Below, piece by piece: positions 56,850-60,371 of a stretch of DNA of 60,371 bases. The position numbers and the translations under genes were made by a program. Numbering within the stretch: the stretch's first letter is position 1; every line of letters starts with the position of its first letter. The notes under the pieces were generated by a model, which ran no database searches, had not been told where the DNA came from, and was given only the letters and a program-made list of their open reading frames with translations. The DNA is from a virus: positions 1-60,371 of the IMG/VR virus record IMGVR_UViG_3300026484_000003, one strand, 5' to 3'.

Positions 56850-58502
56850 TTAGTGTGTTTTGAATAGGATTTTCTTAGCGAGTTTGCGTGCATGTGGGTC
56901 TTTGTTTGAATCAAGGACGATTTTACCCTCAAGCGCTATTTTCTGCTCACTGTTGTCATTGATTTTCAGATCAACCGGTACGATTGGAAGTCCGACGCCA
57001 TAGATAACAGCTCTTTTCGCAGGATCGGCAGGGGTACCGATAGTCAAAAGTGTGTTGTAAACATTTTTTGTTGCATCGGAGTTAACTACACCTTCCTCAT
57101 CTACCCGTGGGTATTTGTCGTCATGTCGTGGATCGTAGTATGCAGGATATTTACCATCAAGATAGCCCAAGAACTTGAATGTATTGGCTGTGTTTGTGTC
57201 TCTGATAGTAAGCCCGTCAGTGTTTTTCGACATCATTCCAAACGCATCAATAAGCCCTTTCCCCCCGATTACAATTACATTGTCTGTAAGCATCGACTCC
57301 TCAAGAATTTCAACGGATGCAGAGTCGATAGCCACTGTGAGCAGTTTGTATGCCTCGTTTGTGGTTGCAAGACCTCTGTTTACTGTCAGGTCGATTGGAG
57401 TACCTGAATGTGTAGCAAATCTTGATGCAAGATCAATTTTCTTCCCGAGAATTTCAGAGGCGATTTTCTGCCCTGCTACTTGCAGACCTGTTGGAAGCAG
57501 TGAATGTCCTACTTGTTGTTGCACCTGTCTGATGTCAAGCATATTCGCTTTTGTTCCGATAGTAACTGGGTGTGCAATGTATGTGAAGTCCTGAATATTT
57601 GAACCAACAAACCCTCTGATCTTTCCGATTTTTTCAGGGGAAAGAGAAGTAGATACATAAAGCTTTGTTCCAACTGGCAATGCACCATCGTCAACTGTAA
57701 CTTCAATCTTACCATCATCGTAGGTAAGTTTCATCGTAACTTGACCGCCATCGAGTGTTACTGTTCTGATCGGATTTGTTTCCTGTGCAGATACTTCATA
57801 GTCATTGAGGACAATACCTGTGTCACCCAAGATCAACTCTGTCACTCCTCTACCGATTGCATATGAAGAGGAAGAAGTTTTTTCAGTCGCTGTAAACACA
57901 TATTCTGTCACATCGCTTTCAACTTCCTGTACCATATCTCTGGAAGCCAGTGCCATAGCCTTAGATATGTTTTTAGGTGTGAGGATTGTTTTATCTTCAA
58001 TATCACCCATCCCATCAGTCACTTCTGGGTTAACGCTGTAGATTTTGAACTTTGTATTGTTTTTGTCTCCGCCTCTCAATGCTTCCATGTCTGCAATATT
58101 TCCATCAAGACCGGCAATGTTTGAGTTCAGGATAACATACTGGTTAAACGCTGTAGCTGTTGCAACAACCGCTGAACCATCTACTGTATTGATACCGTCC
58201 ATTGTGACAAGCTGATCTGCAAGTGCCTCTACTGTGTGGATAGAAAGATCAATCGCATCTGCTGTAACAAGTACACCGTTCTCTTTCGCCATAGCAACAC
58301 TGGATGCAAGAATACCTGCCAAGCTCTCTGCGTTCTCATCTTGTGCAAGAATAGTATCAAGTTTAACAAGCCCCTTGTTCTCATCATCGTGTGTAACCTT
58401 GTCAAATACCGCATCAAGCGTTACGGCTTCATTTGCACCACTAAGTGCTACTGCCAGACCTTTAAGTCTGGATTCCCTGTTTTGTACTGTACTCTTAGAC
58501 AT
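56850..58502 (-). CDS. Major capsid protein with pro-peptide
   Basis: A 550-residue protein starting MSKSTVQNRESRLKGLAVAL. The N-terminal 60-100 residues look like a cleavable pro-region (NEAVTLDAVFDKVTHDDE, LVKLDTILAQDE). The body contains HK97-like signs: NKGLVKLDT, IGFxxx-type repeats, TFKFLGYLDGKYPAYYDPR (P-loop/A-domain type), VYNTLLTIGTPADPAKRA. First late gene after the promoter at 58539. Identification rests on size, gene order and pro-region. Confidence 0.7.
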   Translation of the reverse strand: MSKSTVQNRESRLKGLAVALSGANEAVTLDAVFDKVTHDDENKGLVKLDTILAQDENAESLAGILASSVAMAKENGVLVTADAIDLSIHTVEALADQLVTMDGINTVDGSAVVATATAFNQYVILNSNIAGLDGNIADMEALRGGDKNNTKFKIYSVNPEVTDGMGDIEDKTILTPKNISKAMALASRDMVQEVESDVTEYVFTATEKTSSSSYAIGRGVTELILGDTGIVLNDYEVSAQETNPIRTVTLDGGQVTMKLTYDDGKIEVTVDDGALPVGTKLYVSTSLSPEKIGKIRGFVGSNIQDFTYIAHPVTIGTKANMLDIRQVQQQVGHSLLPTGLQVAGQKIASEILGKKIDLASRFATHSGTPIDLTVNRGLATTNEAYKLLTVAIDSASVEILEESMLTDNVIVIGGKGLIDAFGMMSKNTDGLTIRDTNTANTFKFLGYLDGKYPAYYDPRHDDKYPRVDEEGVVNSDATKNVYNTLLTIGTPADPAKRAVIYGVGLPIVPVDLKINDNSEQKIALEGKIVLDSNKDPHARKLAKKILFKTH

Positions 58503-58538
58503 TTTTTATTTCCCTTTATGTTGGTTTTAGAGTCTTTA

Positions 58539-58569
58539 ATTGTAACGGATTTAAAAAGACTAAATTCAA
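58539..58569 (-). promoter_or_regulatory. Promoter of TTGAAW-N19 class, head of late genes
   Basis: TTGAAT (58564-58569), 19 bp, TACAAT (58539-58544), leader about 30 nt with AAAGGG before the capsid ATG. It lies in the 362-bp gap from 58503 to 58864, which also holds an ssb remnant (58651-58848) and, inside that, a hairpin AGGCTTGA-N5-TCAAGCCT (58685-58705). Confidence 0.78.
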
Positions 58570-58650
58570 AGGTTTTTTTATGGTATTTTTAAGAGTTTTA
58601 TTGATAGCGTATTTCAATATCAAACAAGATACAAAATTGAATACATGAAT

Positions 58651-58848
58651 TTAATAAAGGTTAATATAATGAATTGTTATAGATAGGCTTGAGTGTTTCA
58701 AGCCTGTATTGTATTGTGTTTGTCCCGGCCATCTGTATTCTTGCTGTGGTTGCTGATACTGATCGTGTTCCCGATGTCGGGAGGTCGTTTCGTTTTTGTC
58801 TCCAAGCATCTGTAAGCTTTCAACCGTGATACCATGTTTGCTTCTCTT
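58651..58848 (-). pseudogene. Remnant of a second ssb gene
   Basis: A 65-codon open stretch. Its beginning, KRSKHGITVESLQMLGD, is closely similar to KRSKHSVTVENLQMLGS in the intact ssb of this genome. A Gln-rich stretch follows (QYQQPQQEYRWPGQTQYN), as in SSB linkers. It is preceded by a TAG, lacks the OB-fold and the acidic C-terminal tip, and has no start. It marks where a second ssb was cut by the junction with the segment starting at 58865. Confidence 0.7.
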
Positions 58849-58864
58849 CTATGGGAAAGGTCGC

Positions 58865-59449
58865 TTATTCCCCATTTTTTACCTTTCTTTTTATATATTC
58901 TACTCTTTTCTTGAGCTTTTTGAGCCGATGAGGTGTGCCTTTTTCGTGCTTTGACACTTTCGCTTTTTTAGCTTTCGCGGGCTTCGAGATGATAGCCCCT
59001 AGCCCGTCTCTCGTTTGAGTTGCGTCTGTTCCGCATATCTCGTTCAGCTTTGCGTCTATCTCCAACGCTGATGTTAAGTATTGACTCTTTTTCTCATCAG
59101 CAATCAACTGCGATGTTCGATAAGCCGATAACCCGAAAAACTTCTTATAGTGATCTCTAGGTATAAGTGAGCCGATCATTTCAACGAATACTTCAAGCTC
59201 ATAGCTTGTGACCGTGTTTGACCCGTATGTATCACACAGTATCTCCCACGCACTCAACACATCGTCACGCACTCGAAAATAAGCCCTAGGCGAGAGATGA
59301 TGGAACACCTTCAGGGCTTTTTCGATTTGCAAAGATAGCCCTACAAGCTTGGGGTCTCCGCTCATTCCCGTGTTTAGAAGCGAACCTAGGATTATGCCCA
59401 CCGCTAGGCACTTCTCCACTTGTGGGCTTGGTTTTTTACTTTTTTTCAT
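58865..59449 (-). CDS. Basic uncharacterised accessory protein
   Basis: A 194-residue protein starting MKKSKKPSPQVEKCLAVGII. Helical core, very basic C-terminus (KPAKAKKAKVSKHEKGTPHR). G+C-richer codon use than the structural genes. Overlaps the preceding gene (59446-59841) by four bases. No family known. Confidence 0.6.
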   Translation of the reverse strand: MKKSKKPSPQVEKCLAVGIILGSLLNTGMSGDPKLVGLSLQIEKALKVFHHLSPRAYFRVRDDVLSAWEILCDTYGSNTVTSYELEVFVEMIGSLIPRDHYKKFFGLSAYRTSQLIADEKKSQYLTSALEIDAKLNEICGTDATQTRDGLGAIISKPAKAKKAKVSKHEKGTPHRLKKLKKRVEYIKRKVKNGE

Positions 59450-59841
59450 CTTTGTTCCTCCAGTAATTCTTTCGCAAATTCGTAAAATTCCAACAACTGC
59501 TTATTGATCGAAACATTGCTGTGTGCCATGTTGTCGATACGCGTGAAAAGCCCGAATACTACATATCTCCTAAGAGATTTTGACCGCTCCTCTATTATCT
59601 CAAGCAGTCCGTCTTCCCCGTAAATCTCTTCAAGCTCAAAAAACATATCGTGCGAATTATTCCAAATTCGCTTCCGCTTTGCTTTAATTTTGTCGAGATA
59701 CGCGACATTCACATACTCAACACTGTCAATTTTCTTTATATATTTTTCCGCGTTTCCGTTTCGCATTGCGTAGCGAAACACTCCTTTTTGGACTTTGTAC
59801 AGTTCGCAATACTTGCGGATAGGGATCCATTTATTTAGCAT
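59446..59841 (-). CDS. Uncharacterised accessory protein downstream of ssb
   Basis: A 131-residue protein starting MLNKWIPIRKYCELYKVQKG. The opening WIPIRKYCELYKVQKGVFRY resembles a short winged-helix/excisionase-like helix-turn-helix, the rest is helical. It lies between ssb and the basic protein gene. Confidence 0.55.
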   Translation of the reverse strand: MLNKWIPIRKYCELYKVQKGVFRYAMRNGNAEKYIKKIDSVEYVNVAYLDKIKAKRKRIWNNSHDMFFELEEIYGEDGLLEIIEERSKSLRRYVVFGLFTRIDNMAHSNVSINKQLLEFYEFAKELLEEQR

Positions 59842-59895
59842 TTTTTAGCTCCTATTGCGTTATCCACTCATCATTTTTTCTGTTAATACCCTCTC

Positions 59896-60371
59896 CTAAA
59901 ACGGTATTTCATCTTCGTTGATGTCAATTTCTAGGATGTGTGACGCTTGTTGATGTTGTGGTTTAGGGGCAGGTGGTTGGTTGTACGCAGGAGCAGGCTG
60001 ACTGTAGCCACCCTGTCCCCCATTGGGTTGGGCAGGTTGTGTATGGGTACCACCCGTGGTAGGCTGATTGTATCCGCCACCATTTGCTTGTGCTTCATCA
60101 CGGCTACCGAGCATCTGTAGGTTCTCTACTGTGACGGAGTGCTTACTTCTTTTTGTGCCATCCTGTGCTGTCCACTGGTCGAGCTTCAGTCGTCCATCTA
60201 CTAAAACTTTACTCCCTTTACGCAAATACTGGTTAGCCACCTCGGCAGTCCGACCAAAGAAGGTAAGGTCAACAAAAAGCACTTCCTCTTTCTGCTCACC
60301 TGTTTGAGATTTGAATTTACGAGAGGTTGCGATGGCAGTATTACCAATAGCACTTCCGCCCTGTGTGTATC
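59896..60371 (-). CDS. ssb: Single-stranded DNA-binding protein, C-terminal part (joins 1-179)
   Basis: Contains the rest of the OB-fold (VLFVDLTFFGRTAEVANQYL, KVLVDGRLKLDQWTAQDGTK), a Gly/Gln/Pro-rich linker and the acidic tip DINEDEIPF that binds partner proteins. It ends at 59896. Beyond 60244 it repeats the start of the window. Together with 1-179 it forms one intact ssb of about 175 residues. Confidence 0.93.
   Translation of the reverse strand, partial: YTQGGSAIGNTAIATSRKFKSQTGEQKEEVLFVDLTFFGRTAEVANQYLRKGSKVLVDGRLKLDQWTAQDGTKRSKHSVTVENLQMLGSRDEAQANGGGYNQPTTGGTHTQPAQPNGGQGGYSQPAPAYNQPPAPKPQHQQASHILEIDINEDEIPF
60245..60371. repeat. Terminal direct repeat, right copy
   Basis: Identical to 1-127; see the left copy. 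It should be removed when the molecule is circularised. Confidence 0.95.

Noticed and set aside
1-60371. tRNA, rRNA or CRISPR loci
   Set aside because: I saw no cloverleaf with conserved TTC/GGTTCRA boxes and no regularly spaced repeats; a tRNA scan would be needed to be certain.
60245-60371. A biological direct terminal repeat
   Set aside because: It is only 127 bp, lies inside ssb, and equals a common assembler k-mer length.

Overview
The window is a complete circular element, most probably the genome of a contractile-tailed (myovirus-like) bacteriophage. The first 127 bases recur exactly as the last 127 (1-127 = 60245-60371), so the unique circle is about 60,244 bp and one gene (ssb) runs across the join. 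The host looks like an AT-rich Gram-negative: there is a lipoprotein of outer-spanin type, a peptidoglycan amidase, and promoters that depend mostly on a -10 box. Campylobacterota is my guess, at low confidence. I found no integrase, transposase, partition gene, tRNA or CRISPR array. A Cro/C1-type regulator pair, an AntA/AntB-type antirepressor and clear operators argue for a temperate or plasmid-like lifestyle.

Layout. (1) 58.9 kb through the join to 3.0 kb: accessory and control segment, visibly richer in G+C, with ssb, small genes, an XRE-type repressor, divergent promoters, repeated promoter cassettes, and a DEDD exonuclease gene split by a palindromic insertion. (2) 3.1-4.6 kb: C5 cytosine methyltransferase under a double operator. 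(3) 4.7-17.3 kb, minus strand: a polyvalent-protein operon. It holds a 1819-residue methylase-helicase (DarB-like in layout), a protein joining a DnaN-type sliding clamp to an inorganic-pyrophosphatase-type domain, a protein with a C-terminal 2H phosphoesterase (anti-CBASS Acb1-like) domain, and a large protein with a DUF2958-like domain. These are probably injected or early-acting counter-defence factors. (4) 17.3-21.8 kb: spike and other baseplate-type genes, NinG and small early genes. (5) 21.9-25.6 kb, also G+C-richer: replication protein, antirepressor, YqaJ-type exonuclease, repressor, and an origin-like cluster of GGTACC palindromes. (6) 26.0-31.7 kb, plus strand: a second recombination module (DUF1351, RecT, RecE-like nuclease), dUTPase, YopX and small genes. 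(7) 31.8-58.5 kb, minus strand: the late region. Reading with transcription it runs major capsid protein, neck protein, tail sheath, two basic proteins with acidic pro-regions, tube-associated proteins, tail tube, tail assembly proteins, terminases, portal, protease/scaffold, tape measure with lysozyme, baseplate gp25 and J, tail fibre genes, small membrane proteins, spanin-like genes and amidase.

Two regulatory codes can be read directly. Five copies of GGTAA-N5-TTACC flank the small repressor at 25.6 kb, the recT operon and the methyltransferase operon. At least five minus-strand promoters share TTGAAW, exactly 19 bp, then a TANANT -10 box, and start the structural and polyvalent operons with leaders of roughly 14-30 nt.

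The most unusual items are the clamp-pyrophosphatase fusion with its Acb1-like neighbour, the two virion-type proteins made of an acidic multi-LDS pro-region and a very basic C-terminus, and the scars of segment exchange (an ssb remnant, a 59-bp inverted duplication, and a 17-bp fold-back insertion in an exonuclease gene).
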